Of a DNA stretch of 64,000 bases, positions 8,564-16,901 are shown piece by piece (positions within the stretch are counted from its first letter, which is position 1; each line of letters begins with the position of its first letter). This DNA is from Variovorax sp. V93 (lineage in GTDB: Bacteria > Pseudomonadota > Gammaproteobacteria > Burkholderiales > Burkholderiaceae_C). The stretch spans positions 1,860,001 through 1,924,000 of the forward strand of contig NZ_AP028669.1 of the NCBI RefSeq assembly GCF_041154485.1, in the 5' to 3' direction. A model generated the notes under the pieces. The model was given only the letters and a program-made list of their open reading frames with translations, ran no database searches and had not been told where the DNA came from. Both the position numbers and the translations under genes were made by a program.

Positions 8564-9229
8564 ATGAACATCCTGATCTTCGGCGCCACCGGCATGGTGG
8601 GGCAGGGCGTGCTGCGCGAATGCCTGCTCGCGCCCGAGGTGGCGCGCGTGCTCGCGGTCGGCCGCAGGGCCACCGGGCAGCAGCACCCGAAGCTGCAGGA
8701 CCTGGTCATTCCGGACATGTTCGACTACAGCGGCTTCGAGCCGCAGTTGCAGGGCTTCGACGCCTGCTTCTTTTGCCTCGGTGTGTCGTCGGTCGGCATG
8801 AAGGAGGCCGACTACAAGCGCATCACCTACGACCTCACGATGGCCGCCGCCACCGTGCTTGCGCGGCTCAACCCGGGCATGACCTTCACCTACGTGACGG
8901 GTGCGGGCACCGACAGCAGCGAGCGCGGCAGCCGCATGTGGGCGCGCGTGAAGGGCGCCACCGAGAACGCCTTGCTCAGGCTGCCGTTCAAGGCCGCCTA
9001 CATGTTCCGTCCCGGCATGATCCAGCCGCTGCACGGCGTGCGCTCGAAGACGCCCCTCTACCAGGCCGCGATCATGGTGCTCAAGCCTGTGCTGGGGCTG
9101 GCCTACCGGCTCTGGCCCGGCAAGGTGACGACCACCGAGAAGGTGGGCCGCGCCATGCTGGCCGTGGCGCGGCACGGCGCGCCGAAGGTGCTGCTCGATC
9201 CGGCCGACATCAACGCGCTGGGCCGCTGA
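8564..9229 (+). CDS. NAD(P)-binding Rossmann-fold protein
   Basis: This 221-residue protein starts with a nucleotide-binding motif ILIFGATGMVGQGVLREC (GxTGxxG). It then has FFCLGVSSVGMKEADYKRITYDLT and YVTGAGTDSSERGSRMWARVKG, typical of small NAD-dependent epimerase/dehydratase-like proteins related to HTATIP2/Tip30. Substrate is unknown. It probably shares a transcript with the thioredoxin-like gene and ends three bases before the convergent LysR gene. Confidence 0.85.
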   Translation: MNILIFGATGMVGQGVLRECLLAPEVARVLAVGRRATGQQHPKLQDLVIPDMFDYSGFEPQLQGFDACFFCLGVSSVGMKEADYKRITYDLTMAAATVLARLNPGMTFTYVTGAGTDSSERGSRMWARVKGATENALLRLPFKAAYMFRPGMIQPLHGVRSKTPLYQAAIMVLKPVLGLAYRLWPGKVTTTEKVGRAMLAVARHGAPKVLLDPADINALGR

Positions 9230-9232
9230 GGC

Positions 9233-10171
9233 TCAGACGCTCGAACGCGCACGCCCCAGCTTGCGCCGGCCTGCGCTGGCAATGGCATGCACCAGGTGCC
9301 GCACGAATTCCTGCGCCAGCGGCGTGAGCGTGCGGCCTTCGAGCGCCAGCACCTGAAGCTGCCGCTGCTGCAGCGGTGCCTCGGCGAAAGGGCGCGCCAC
9401 CACCGTGCCCGCATCGATCAGGTGCGTGACCGTGAGGTGCCCCGACAGCATCACGTCCGGTGTGCGCAGCAGCGGCAGCAGCACCGACGAGAAGTTGCTG
9501 ACGAAGATCGCGCGGTACTGCAGGCCCTGCAGGCTGCACGCCTGGTCGAACAGCTGCCGCGCGGTCACGCCCTTGTCGCCCACGGCCAGCGGGTAGCGCA
9601 CCGCGTCCGCCACCGACACCACGCGCTGCCGCGCCAGCGGATGGTCGGGGCGCAGCACCGCGAACACCGGCGCATTGGCCGAGTGCTCGATCTTCAGGCC
9701 GGGCTCCGGCGCCACCACGTACTTGAGTGCGATGTCCGCCTCGCCGCGCGCGAGCAGCGCGCTCACGCCATCGGGCGAGCCCACATGGAGTTCGAGCTGC
9801 GTGCCCGGATGCGCCGACTCGAAGCTGCGCATGACCTGCGGCATGAAGTGCGCGGCAAAGCCTTCGGTGCAAGCCATGCGGATGCGGTGCGCGCTGCGGC
9901 CGCCGAGGTCGCGCACCTGCTCGATGACCTGCTCGATGTCGAGCTGCGCATTGCGCAGGTGCGCCGCGAGCCGCTCGCCGGCCGCGGTGAGCGCCATGCC
10001 CCTGGCGTGGCGCTCGAACAAGGGCGTGCCCAGGCTGTCCTCGAGCTTGGCGATCTGCCGGCTGACCGCCGACGAGGCCACGAACAGCCGCGCCGCGGCC
10101 TGGCTGACCGAGCCGCTGCGCGCCACCTCGAGGAAATGGCGCATCGGAATGCTGAGAAGCGGTGGTGCCAT
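9233..10171 (-). CDS. LysR-type transcriptional regulator
   Basis: The 312-residue protein has an N-terminal winged helix-turn-helix (FLEVARSGSVSQAAARLFVASSAVSRQI, landmark residues 13-40) and a periplasmic-binding-like effector domain, the LysR layout. It is divergent from the M20 peptidase/Bug pair, so those genes are its likely targets. The LysR-type palindrome at 10185-10199 lies 14 bases upstream of its start codon. The inducer cannot be deduced. Confidence 0.93.
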   Translation of the reverse strand: MAPPLLSIPMRHFLEVARSGSVSQAAARLFVASSAVSRQIAKLEDSLGTPLFERHARGMALTAAGERLAAHLRNAQLDIEQVIEQVRDLGGRSAHRIRMACTEGFAAHFMPQVMRSFESAHPGTQLELHVGSPDGVSALLARGEADIALKYVVAPEPGLKIEHSANAPVFAVLRPDHPLARQRVVSVADAVRYPLAVGDKGVTARQLFDQACSLQGLQYRAIFVSNFSSVLLPLLRTPDVMLSGHLTVTHLIDAGTVVARPFAEAPLQQRQLQVLALEGRTLTPLAQEFVRHLVHAIASAGRRKLGRARSSV

Positions 10172-10184
10172 GGCGATTGAAGCG

Positions 10185-10199
10185 TTGCCTTGAAGGCAA
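10185..10199. promoter_or_regulatory. Probable LysR operator
   Basis: TTGCCTTGAAGGCAA is a perfect interrupted palindrome (5-base arms, 5-base spacer) containing the LysR T-N11-A core. It lies in the divergent region between the LysR gene (start 10171) and the M20 peptidase gene (start 10283). A partial second copy with ATTGCC and AGGCC elements follows near 10229-10243, suggesting recognition and activation sites. Confidence 0.6.
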
Positions 10200-10282
10200 T
10201 GGTAGCTTGCGAAATCGGTGCTGGAAGCATTGCCCTCCAGGCCTTGTACTTGCTGCATCCCACGCAAACAGGAAATCCCTCC

Positions 10283-11704
10283 ATGCAACGTACCGACAGC
10301 CTTGCCGCTGCCGCCGCCTATTTCGACGATGGCGGCTTCTTTGCCGACCTGCAGCGGCGCATCGCCTTCCGCACCGAGAGCGACACCGGCGCCGCCACGC
10401 CCGCGCTCGGCGCCTACCTGCAAGACGAACTGGTGCCGCCGCTGGCCGCGCTGGGCTTCGCGTGCGAAATCGTCGAGAACCCCGTGGCCGGCGGCGGGCC
10501 CTTCCTGATTGCGCGCCGCATCGAAGACCCTGCCCTGCCCACCGTGCTGAGCTACGGCCACGGCGACGTGGTGAGCGGGCAGGACGCACAGTGGGACGAA
10601 GGCCTCGGGCCCTGGGTGCTCACCGTGCGCGGCGACCGCTGGTACGGGCGCGGCACGGCCGACAACAAGGGCCAGCACAGCATCGCGCTCGGCGGGCTGG
10701 CCGCCGCGCTGCGCGCGCGGGGCGGGCGCCTGGGCTACAACATCACCTGGCTCATCGAGACCGGCGAAGAGGCCGCGTCGCCGGGCCTGCACGCGGTGTG
10801 CGAGCAGCAGCGCGACCGGCTGCGCGCCGACCTGTTCATCGCCAGCGACGGGCCGCGCGTGAGCGCCGAGAGGCCCACGCTGTTCCTGGGCTCGCGGGGT
10901 GCGGTCAACTTCAGCCTGCGGCTGCGCGCCCGGCCTCGCGGCTACCACTCGGGCAACTGGGGCGGCGTGCTCGTCAATCCGGGCACGGTGATCAGCCACG
11001 CAGTGGCCTCGCTGGTGGATGCGCGCGGGCGCATCCTGGTCGAGGCCTTGCGGCCGCCTGGAATTCCGCAGGGCGTGCGCAAGGCGCTGGCCGGCATCGC
11101 CATCGGCGGCGGCGCCGACGACCCCGCGCTCGACGAAGGCTGGGGCGAGCCCGGCCTGAGCCCGGCCGAGCGGCTGGTGGCGTGGAACACCATCGAGGTG
11201 CTCGCGCTCGGCGCCGGTTCGCCGCAGCGGCCCGTCAATGCGATTCCGTCCGAGGCGGTGGCGCATTGCCAGCTGCGCTTCGTGGTCGGCACGCCGTGGC
11301 GCGAACTGGCGAGCATCGTGCGCGCCCACCTCGATGCGCATGGCTTCGGTGATGTGGAAGTGCAGGTCACGCTGGAAGGCGCGGCTACGCGGCTCGACGT
11401 GGAGAACCCCTGGGTCGACTGGGCCCTGCGCTCCATCGAAGAGAGCAGCGGCCAGCGTGTCGACCTGCTGCCCAACCTCGCGGGCTCGCTGCCCAACGAC
11501 GTCTTTGCCGATCTGCTCGGGCTGCCGACGCTGTGGGTGCCGCATTCGTACCCGGCCTGCGCGCAGCATGCGCCCAACGAGCACCTGCTGGCGCCGCTGG
11601 CGCGCGAGGGCCTGCAGATCATGGCCGGCCTCTACTGGGACCTGGGCGAGCCGGGGCTCGCGCCGTGGGCCGCCGGTAAGACGCTGCACGCCGCTGCCGC
11701 CTGA
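10283..11704 (+). CDS. M20 family metallopeptidase/amidohydrolase
   Basis: The 473-residue protein has the M20 zinc-enzyme motifs: SYGHGDVV (first metal His and catalytic Asp), GRGTADNKGQH (bridging Asp) and ETGEEAASPGL (general base Glu plus metal Glu). A central dimerisation domain lies around residues 200-340, and HSYPACAQHAPNEH near the C-terminus supplies a further ligand. Such enzymes hydrolyse peptides or N-acyl/N-carbamoyl amino acids. It is followed 21 bases later by a Bug binding protein and divergent from a LysR regulator. This suggests an inducible uptake-and-hydrolysis module for one amide-bonded substrate (inference). Confidence 0.9.
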   Translation: MQRTDSLAAAAAYFDDGGFFADLQRRIAFRTESDTGAATPALGAYLQDELVPPLAALGFACEIVENPVAGGGPFLIARRIEDPALPTVLSYGHGDVVSGQDAQWDEGLGPWVLTVRGDRWYGRGTADNKGQHSIALGGLAAALRARGGRLGYNITWLIETGEEAASPGLHAVCEQQRDRLRADLFIASDGPRVSAERPTLFLGSRGAVNFSLRLRARPRGYHSGNWGGVLVNPGTVISHAVASLVDARGRILVEALRPPGIPQGVRKALAGIAIGGGADDPALDEGWGEPGLSPAERLVAWNTIEVLALGAGSPQRPVNAIPSEAVAHCQLRFVVGTPWRELASIVRAHLDAHGFGDVEVQVTLEGAATRLDVENPWVDWALRSIEESSGQRVDLLPNLAGSLPNDVFADLLGLPTLWVPHSYPACAQHAPNEHLLAPLAREGLQIMAGLYWDLGEPGLAPWAAGKTLHAAAA

Positions 11705-11725
11705 TTTCTGTTGCTGGACGAACCC

Positions 11726-12715
11726 ATGAAAACTGCTCTCTTCCGTCGGCTCCGTGGCCTGCTGGTCTGCACTTCGGCGCTCGTCGCCTTCCATGCCCCC
11801 GCGCTCGCGCAAGAAAAATGGCCCGACAGGCCCGTGAAGCTGGTCGTGCCCTTTCCGCCGGGCGGCGGCACCGACATCGTCGCGCGTGCGATGGGGCAGG
11901 GCCTGTCGGAGCGGCTCGGCCAGCCCGTGGTCATCGACAACAAGCCAGGCGCCGCCACCATCATCGGTACCGACGCGGTCGCCAAGGCTGCGCCCGACGG
12001 CTACACGCTGCTGCTCTCGGGTTCCACCAGCTACAGCGTGAACCCCGCGCTGCGCGCCAGACTGCCCTACGACCCGGTGCGCGACCTGGCGCCCATTGCC
12101 ATCGTTGCGCGCACGCCGCTGGTGCTGGTGGTGGGTGCCGGCACGCCATGGCGCTCGCTGCCCGAGCTCATCGCCGCCGCCAAGGCCAAGCCGAAGAGCA
12201 TCCGCTACGCCACCTTCGGTTCCGGCTCGGGCCCGCACCTCGCGGGCGAGCTGCTCGCGCTGGCCGCGGGCATCCAGCTGCAGGACATTCCGTACAAGGG
12301 CAGCAGCCAGGGTTCGATGGCGGTGATCGGCGGCGAGATCGAGGTCGGCATCGACACCGTGGCGGCCGTCGCGCCGCATGTGCGCTCGGGCAAGCTGCGC
12401 GCCTTAGGCATCGTGGGCGCGGCGCGCTCGAGCATGCTGCCCGAGGTGCGCACGCTGGCCGAGCAGGGGCTGCCTGACGCCACCTTCGACGCCTGGTATG
12501 GCTTTGCCGCGCCGGCGCGCACGCCGGCCCCGGTGCTCGACAAGCTGGCGCGCGTGGTCGCGGCCACGATGGGCAGCGCGGCCCTGCAGGCGCAGCTGCG
12601 CGCGCAGGGCATGGAGCCCGTCGCCATCGGCGCAGCGGCGTTCCGAACCCAGATGGAAGGCGAGATTTCCCGCTACCGCGCGCTAGCGCACCGCGCAGGC
12701 ATCGCGGCGGAATAA
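11726..12715 (+). CDS. Bug/TctC family solute-binding protein
   Basis: The 329-residue protein has a cleavable signal peptide ([18 protein letters not shown]) and the Bug family pattern: [40 protein letters not shown] and IPYKGSSQ. Bug proteins bind carboxylates, amino acids or nicotinate-like ligands in the periplasm. Most, like this one, lack adjacent TctA/TctB membrane subunits. Its context with the M20 enzyme hints that it binds the substrate or product of that hydrolase. Confidence 0.93.
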   Translation: MKTALFRRLRGLLVCTSALVAFHAPALAQEKWPDRPVKLVVPFPPGGGTDIVARAMGQGLSERLGQPVVIDNKPGAATIIGTDAVAKAAPDGYTLLLSGSTSYSVNPALRARLPYDPVRDLAPIAIVARTPLVLVVGAGTPWRSLPELIAAAKAKPKSIRYATFGSGSGPHLAGELLALAAGIQLQDIPYKGSSQGSMAVIGGEIEVGIDTVAAVAPHVRSGKLRALGIVGAARSSMLPEVRTLAEQGLPDATFDAWYGFAAPARTPAPVLDKLARVVAATMGSAALQAQLRAQGMEPVAIGAAAFRTQMEGEISRYRALAHRAGIAAE

Positions 12716-12725
12716 AAGCGGCGCT

Positions 12726-13538
12726 TCAGGCGGGCGCGCCGACGAAGTCGCGCAGCGCGAACAGCACTTCGTCGGGCGCCTCGCTCATCAGTGCGTGGCC
12801 CGCATGCACCGTGACCACCTTGCCCTGCCTGGCCTTGCCCACCAGCGCCTTGGTGGCGCGCGGCGGCGTCATCTGGTCGGCATCGCCGAGCAGGAACAGC
12901 ACGGGGCACTGCACGGCCTCGATCGCCTTTTCGCCATTTGCATAGTCGTTGCAGGCCTTGAAGCCGATGTGGAACACATTGGCGTCGCGGTTGCTCGCGA
13001 GCACGCGCCGCATGAGCGCGCGCGAGCTGCCGTAGAGCCAGGTGCCGGGGCCGAGCGAGGAGGGCGGGGGCGCCAGCAGCGAGTGCGAGAAGGTGTTGAC
13101 CATCGCGATGGCGCGCTGCGGGTCGTTGAGCGCGCCGTCGAGCAGTGCGGGTGACACGGCCATCGGGTAGGCGGTGCCCACCAGCGCCAGATGACTCACC
13201 CGTTCAGGCGCGCGTGAAGCGGCTTCGAGCGCGATCAGCGATCCGAAGCTATGGCCCACGAGCGCGGCCTTCTGCACGCCGGCCGCATCGAGCAGCCCGA
13301 TGACGAACTGCGCCGCGTCTTCCACACTGGCGGGCGGCGGGCCTTCGCTCCTGCAGTGGCCGGGCAGGTCGACCGCGAGTACGTTCCAGCCGTGGTTGGC
13401 GAACCAGCGGCTTTGCAGGATCCACACGCTGTGGTCGTTGAGCACGCCGTGGATGAACACCACGGTCGGCTTGTTTGCATCGAAAGCCTTGCCGCCGGTG
13501 TAGCAGTAGGTGGCGTGGCCGTTGACGGTGTAGTTCAT
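12726..13538 (-). CDS. Alpha/beta hydrolase
   Basis: The 270-residue protein has the alpha/beta-hydrolase elements: oxyanion region VFIHGVLNDHSVW, nucleophile elbow GHSFGS (Ser97), an acidic residue in LLGDADQMTPP and the catalytic His in HAGHALMSEAPDE. There is no signal peptide. The N-terminus MNYTVNGHATYCYTGG begins just after ATG 13538, which I chose over a longer reading that runs into the repeat region. Substrate is unknown. Confidence 0.88.
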   Translation of the reverse strand: MNYTVNGHATYCYTGGKAFDANKPTVVFIHGVLNDHSVWILQSRWFANHGWNVLAVDLPGHCRSEGPPPASVEDAAQFVIGLLDAAGVQKAALVGHSFGSLIALEAASRAPERVSHLALVGTAYPMAVSPALLDGALNDPQRAIAMVNTFSHSLLAPPPSSLGPGTWLYGSSRALMRRVLASNRDANVFHIGFKACNDYANGEKAIEAVQCPVLFLLGDADQMTPPRATKALVGKARQGKVVTVHAGHALMSEAPDEVLFALRDFVGAPA

Positions 13539-13589
13539 GTCAGTTGCTCCGCCTTGTGTTTGGCTTGCTTGTGTTCGAGTGCTCTTGTC

Positions 13590-13845
13590 CAGGGCGCGTG
13601 CACAAGCCACCGGGTACTCTCCTCCGCGAATGTCCCCCGCCTTCGGCTCCGCCTTTATTTCGCTGCGGGGAGCACCCGATGTCCTGTGCACCAGGGCACG
13701 CCGCTGGTGAACCGCCGATCAACAACTGCTCTGAATAACGCTCACGTCGATGGGGTGCCTTGCGCAGCGAAATAAAGGAGGAGCCCGAAGGGCGGGGGAC
13801 ATTCGCGGAGCAAGGTACCCCGTCGGCGGGAGCGCGCCCTGAATG
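13590..13845. repeat. Large inverted repeat filling the gap between hydrolase and metY
   Basis: The gap of about 345 bases contains two long, nearly complementary arms (about 13590-13677 and 13752-13845) around a spacer of roughly 74 bases. Each arm contains, in opposite orientation, AATGTCCCCCGCC, CTTTATTTCGCTGCG and GGGTAC elements. No open reading frame or transposase remnant is present. The arms could pair into a long hairpin in RNA or single-stranded DNA. It resembles a paired insertion of a dispersed palindromic element. Confidence 0.8.
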
Positions 13846-13883
13846 ACCCAAACCGCGACGAACAGAAAAGCAGCGTGTCATTC

Positions 13884-15194
13884 CTAACCCCCCGCCTTTT
13901 CCGCAGCCTTGAGCGCACGCTTCAGGTCGTCGATCAGATCGGCCGGGTCCTCGAGCCCGATCGAGAGACGGATCGTCCCTTGGGAAATTCCGGCCCCCGC
14001 CAGCGCCTCGTCGGTCATTCGGAAGTGCGTGGTGCTCGCCGGATGGATCACCAGGCTGCGGCAATCGCCCACGTTCGCCAGGTGGCTGAAGAGCTTGAGC
14101 GCCTCGATGAACGCCTTGCCCTGCGCGCGGCTGCCCTTGATGTCGAAGCTGAACACCGCGCCGGCGCCGCGCGCGCCATGGCGAAGCAGCTTCTGCGCCA
14201 GCGCATGGCTCGGGTGCGATTCGATCAGCGGATGTCCCACGCGCGACACGAAGGGGTGCGTGGACAGGAACTCGACCACCTTCTGCGTGTTGTCGATGTG
14301 CCGCTCCATGCGCAGCGGCAGCGTCTCGATGCCTTGCAGGATCAGCCACGCCGTGTGCGGGCTCATCGAGGCGCCGAAGTCGCGCAGGCCTTCGCGCCGG
14401 GCGCGCAGCAGGAACGCGCCGACCGTGCTTTCCTCGCTGAAGACCATGTTGTGAAAGCCGTCATAGGCCTGCGTGAGTTCGGCGAATTTGCCCGACTTCT
14501 CCCAGTCGAAGCTGCCGCCGTCGACCACCACGCCGCCGATCACGGTGCCATGGCCCGAGAGGAACTTGGTGGCCGAGTGGTAGACCAGGTCGGCCCCCCA
14601 GTCGAAGGGCTTGATCAGGTAGGGCGAGGTGAGCGTGGAATCGACCAGCAGCGGCACGCCGGCTGCGTGGGCGATGTCGCTCACCGCTGGGATGTCGAGC
14701 ACGTCCAGGCCGGGGTTGCCCACGGTTTCGCCGAACAGGAGCTTGGTTTCGGGCCGGATTGCGGCGCGCCAGCCGTCCAGGTCGCCGGGCTTCACGAACG
14801 TGGTCTCGATGCCGAAGCGCCGCATCGTGTAGTGCAGCAGGTTCTGCGAGCCGCCGTAGAGCGCGGTGCTCGCCACGATGTGGGAGCCGGCGCCCATGAG
14901 CGTGGCCACCGACAGGTGCAGCGCGGCCTGGCCGCTGGCGGTGGCAATGGCGCCGATGCCGCCTTCGAGCGCCGAGACGCGCTGTTCGAGCACCGCGTTG
15001 GTCGGATTGCTGATGCGCGAGTAGACGTGGCCCGCGCGCTCGAGGTTGAAGAGCGCCGCCGCATGGTCGCTCGACTCGAAGACAAAAGAGGTGGTCAGAT
15101 GGATCGGCACCGCCCGCGCGCCGGTGGCGGGGTCGGGCGCGGCGCCGGCATGCAGCGCCAGGGTGTCGAAGCCGGGGTCGGAATAGCCGGGCAT
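13884..15194 (-). CDS. metY: O-acetylhomoserine aminocarboxypropyltransferase (sulfhydrylase)
   Basis: This 436-residue PLP enzyme of the Cys/Met metabolism family makes homocysteine (or methionine) from O-acetylhomoserine and sulfide (or methanethiol). Visible hallmarks are TTSFVFESSDHAAALF, YSRISNPTNAVLEQRVSALEGG, SGQAALHLS, the PLP-binding Lys in YHSATKFLSGHGT, and HPASTTH near the C-terminus. The length of about 430 favours MetY over the shorter MetZ. The start MPGYSDP at 15194 has a GAAAGG site. It appears monocistronic. Confidence 0.93.
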   Translation of the reverse strand: MPGYSDPGFDTLALHAGAAPDPATGARAVPIHLTTSFVFESSDHAAALFNLERAGHVYSRISNPTNAVLEQRVSALEGGIGAIATASGQAALHLSVATLMGAGSHIVASTALYGGSQNLLHYTMRRFGIETTFVKPGDLDGWRAAIRPETKLLFGETVGNPGLDVLDIPAVSDIAHAAGVPLLVDSTLTSPYLIKPFDWGADLVYHSATKFLSGHGTVIGGVVVDGGSFDWEKSGKFAELTQAYDGFHNMVFSEESTVGAFLLRARREGLRDFGASMSPHTAWLILQGIETLPLRMERHIDNTQKVVEFLSTHPFVSRVGHPLIESHPSHALAQKLLRHGARGAGAVFSFDIKGSRAQGKAFIEALKLFSHLANVGDCRSLVIHPASTTHFRMTDEALAGAGISQGTIRLSIGLEDPADLIDDLKRALKAAEKAGG

Positions 15195-15337
15195 GGGAGC
15201 CTTTCTGGGTTCGTTCGCAATGCCCCGTTACGTCTGCTAATCATGCGCGCGCAACATGGGCGTGGGAGTCGGCGCCGATTGTGGGCTATATTCAAATCGG
15301 CACCGCCGCCGAGAACGATTTCCGAGAGGAGCACACG

Positions 15338-15778
15338 ATGAAAGTCAGCGACATCCTTCGCGTCAAGGGCAATACGCTCTTCACCATCACGCCCGACGAC
15401 CTGCTGGCCGAAGCCGTCAAAACCATGGCGGAAAAGGACATTGGCTCCCTGGTGGTCATGGAACACGGCGACCTGGTCGGCATGCTCACCTTCAGGGAAG
15501 TGATCCTGGCCATCGTCGACAACGGCGGCCAGGTGGGCGGCACGCTGGTGCGCAAGGCCATGGACGACGCGCCCGTGACCTGCACGCTCGAAACCGACCT
15601 CGATGAAATCCGCCGCATCATGCTGGAGCGCCATGCGCGCTACATGCCGGTGATGGACAAGCGCATGCTGATGGGCGTGATCAGCTTCTACGACGTGGCC
15701 AAGGCGGTGGTGGACAGCCAGAACTTCGAGAACAAGATGCTCAAGGCCTACATCCGCGACTGGCCCGAAGAACAATAG
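15338..15778 (+). CDS. CBS-domain protein
   Basis: The 146-residue protein is essentially a tandem pair of CBS motifs: VSDILRVKGNTLFTITPDD through LVGMLTFREVI, then VRKAMDDAPVTCTLETD through YMPVMDKRMLMGVISFYDV. CBS pairs bind adenine nucleotides and serve as energy or redox sensors. With no fused effector it probably regulates a partner protein. The start at 15338 follows GAGAGGAGC. It is divergent from metY. Confidence 0.9.
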   Translation: MKVSDILRVKGNTLFTITPDDLLAEAVKTMAEKDIGSLVVMEHGDLVGMLTFREVILAIVDNGGQVGGTLVRKAMDDAPVTCTLETDLDEIRRIMLERHARYMPVMDKRMLMGVISFYDVAKAVVDSQNFENKMLKAYIRDWPEEQ

Positions 15779-15781
15779 GCT

Positions 15782-15870
15782 CGCCCCCAGTCTTCGCGCA
15801 CTTCGTGTCGCTACGCCAACCCCCTACCGGGGGCAACACCAGAGGCCCGGCAAAGCCGGTTCCTCGGTGT
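15782..15870. repeat. Dispersed intergenic repeat, second family, copy 1
   Basis: This segment, between the 3' ends of the CBS gene and the Bug gene, contains CTTCGCGCACTTCGTGTCGC, CCCCCTACCGGGGGCAA and CCCGGCAAAGCCGGTTCC. The reverse complement of the same ordered elements appears at 57999-58085. CCCGGCAAAGCCGG and the CCCCCTACCGGGGG block can each form a hairpin, so at a convergent junction it may serve as a bidirectional terminator. Confidence 0.75.
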
Positions 15871-15908
15871 TCCACGAAGGGGCTTGGCTATGCCGGCCGA
15901 GTTGGCAT

Positions 15909-16901
15909 TTATTCCTTGATATTGGCCGACTGCACGATCTTCTGATTGCGGGCGTATTCGGCCTGGACGAACTGGCCGAACTGCTCCGGCGTGCCGCTGC
16001 CGGGCAGGGCGCCCTGCTCATTGAGCTTGGCACGCACCTGCTCCTCGGCCAGCACGGCGTTCAATTCCTGGTTGAGGCGCGCCACGACGGCGGGCGGAGT
16101 CCGGGCGGGGGCGAAGATGCCGGTCCAGCTCACCATGTCGTAGCCCTTGAGCCCGGGCATCTCGTTGAAGGTGGGCACCTCGGGCAGCGCGGCGAGGCGC
16201 TGGCTGCCGGTGATGCCGAGCGCCTTCAGGCGGTTGCCGTTCACGTGCGGAATGGCGCTGGTGCTGACCAGCATGGCCAGGTCGACCTGGTTGCCGATCA
16301 CGTCGGTGGCAATCTGGGCGCCGCCGCGGTAGGGCACATGGGTCACGAAGATGCCGCTCTTCTGCTTGAGCAGCTCCATCGCCAGCTGCAGCACCGTGCC
16401 CACGCCCGAGGTGGCGTAGTTGTAGGCGCCGGGCTTGGCCTTGGCGAGCTTCACGAAGTCGGCATAAGTCCGGGCCTCGAGGCCGGGCCGCGCCACCAGC
16501 ACCATCGGCGCGGTGTTGAGCATGCCGACCGGCGCCAGCTCCTTGAGCGGATCGAACTTGAACGCCGAGGGGTTGACCAGCCGCCCGATGGCGATCGCGC
16601 TGTCGGGCCCGACCACCAGCGTGTAACCGTCGGGTGCTGCGTTGACGGCCTTGGCCACGCCGATGGCGCCGCCTGCGCCGCTCACGTTCTCGATGACGAC
16701 CGACTGCTTCAGCCGCTCGCCCAGCCGCGTGGCGACGAGGCGCGCGTTGACGTCCACGCTGCCGCCCGCTGTGTAGGGAACGATCAGCGTGATGGGCTTG
16801 GCGGTGGGCCATGCGCCCTGCGCAAGTGCCGCAATCGGCAGCATCGAGCAGAGGGTGGCGGCAAGAAGAAGGCGGCGAGGGTTGTTCATGGCGTGGGTCA
16901 T
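15909..16901 (-). CDS. Bug/TctC family solute-binding protein
   Basis: The 330-residue protein has a signal peptide (LLLAATLCSMLPIAALAQ) and Bug motifs (AKPITLIVPYTAGGSVD, APDGYTLVVGPDSA, THVPYRGGAQ). The first possible ATG (16901) overlaps the stop of the adenosine deaminase-type gene (ATGA) and neither start has a good ribosome binding site; MNNPRR at 16889 is an alternative. Coupling to a purine-type deaminase suggests a nucleoside or nucleobase-like ligand, which is inference only. Confidence 0.92.
   Translation of the reverse strand: MTHAMNNPRRLLLAATLCSMLPIAALAQGAWPTAKPITLIVPYTAGGSVDVNARLVATRLGERLKQSVVIENVSGAGGAIGVAKAVNAAPDGYTLVVGPDSAIAIGRLVNPSAFKFDPLKELAPVGMLNTAPMVLVARPGLEARTYADFVKLAKAKPGAYNYATSGVGTVLQLAMELLKQKSGIFVTHVPYRGGAQIATDVIGNQVDLAMLVSTSAIPHVNGNRLKALGITGSQRLAALPEVPTFNEMPGLKGYDMVSWTGIFAPARTPPAVVARLNQELNAVLAEEQVRAKLNEQGALPGSGTPEQFGQFVQAEYARNQKIVQSANIKE

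Noticed and set aside
13590..13845. Insertion sequence at the inverted repeat
   Set aside because: The spacer is only about 74 bases with no transposase frame and I could not find a target duplication, so I call it a repeat only.
15195..15337. SAM or SAH riboswitch upstream of metY
   Set aside because: I looked for a structured leader in the metY upstream region and saw no recognisable conserved core or terminator.
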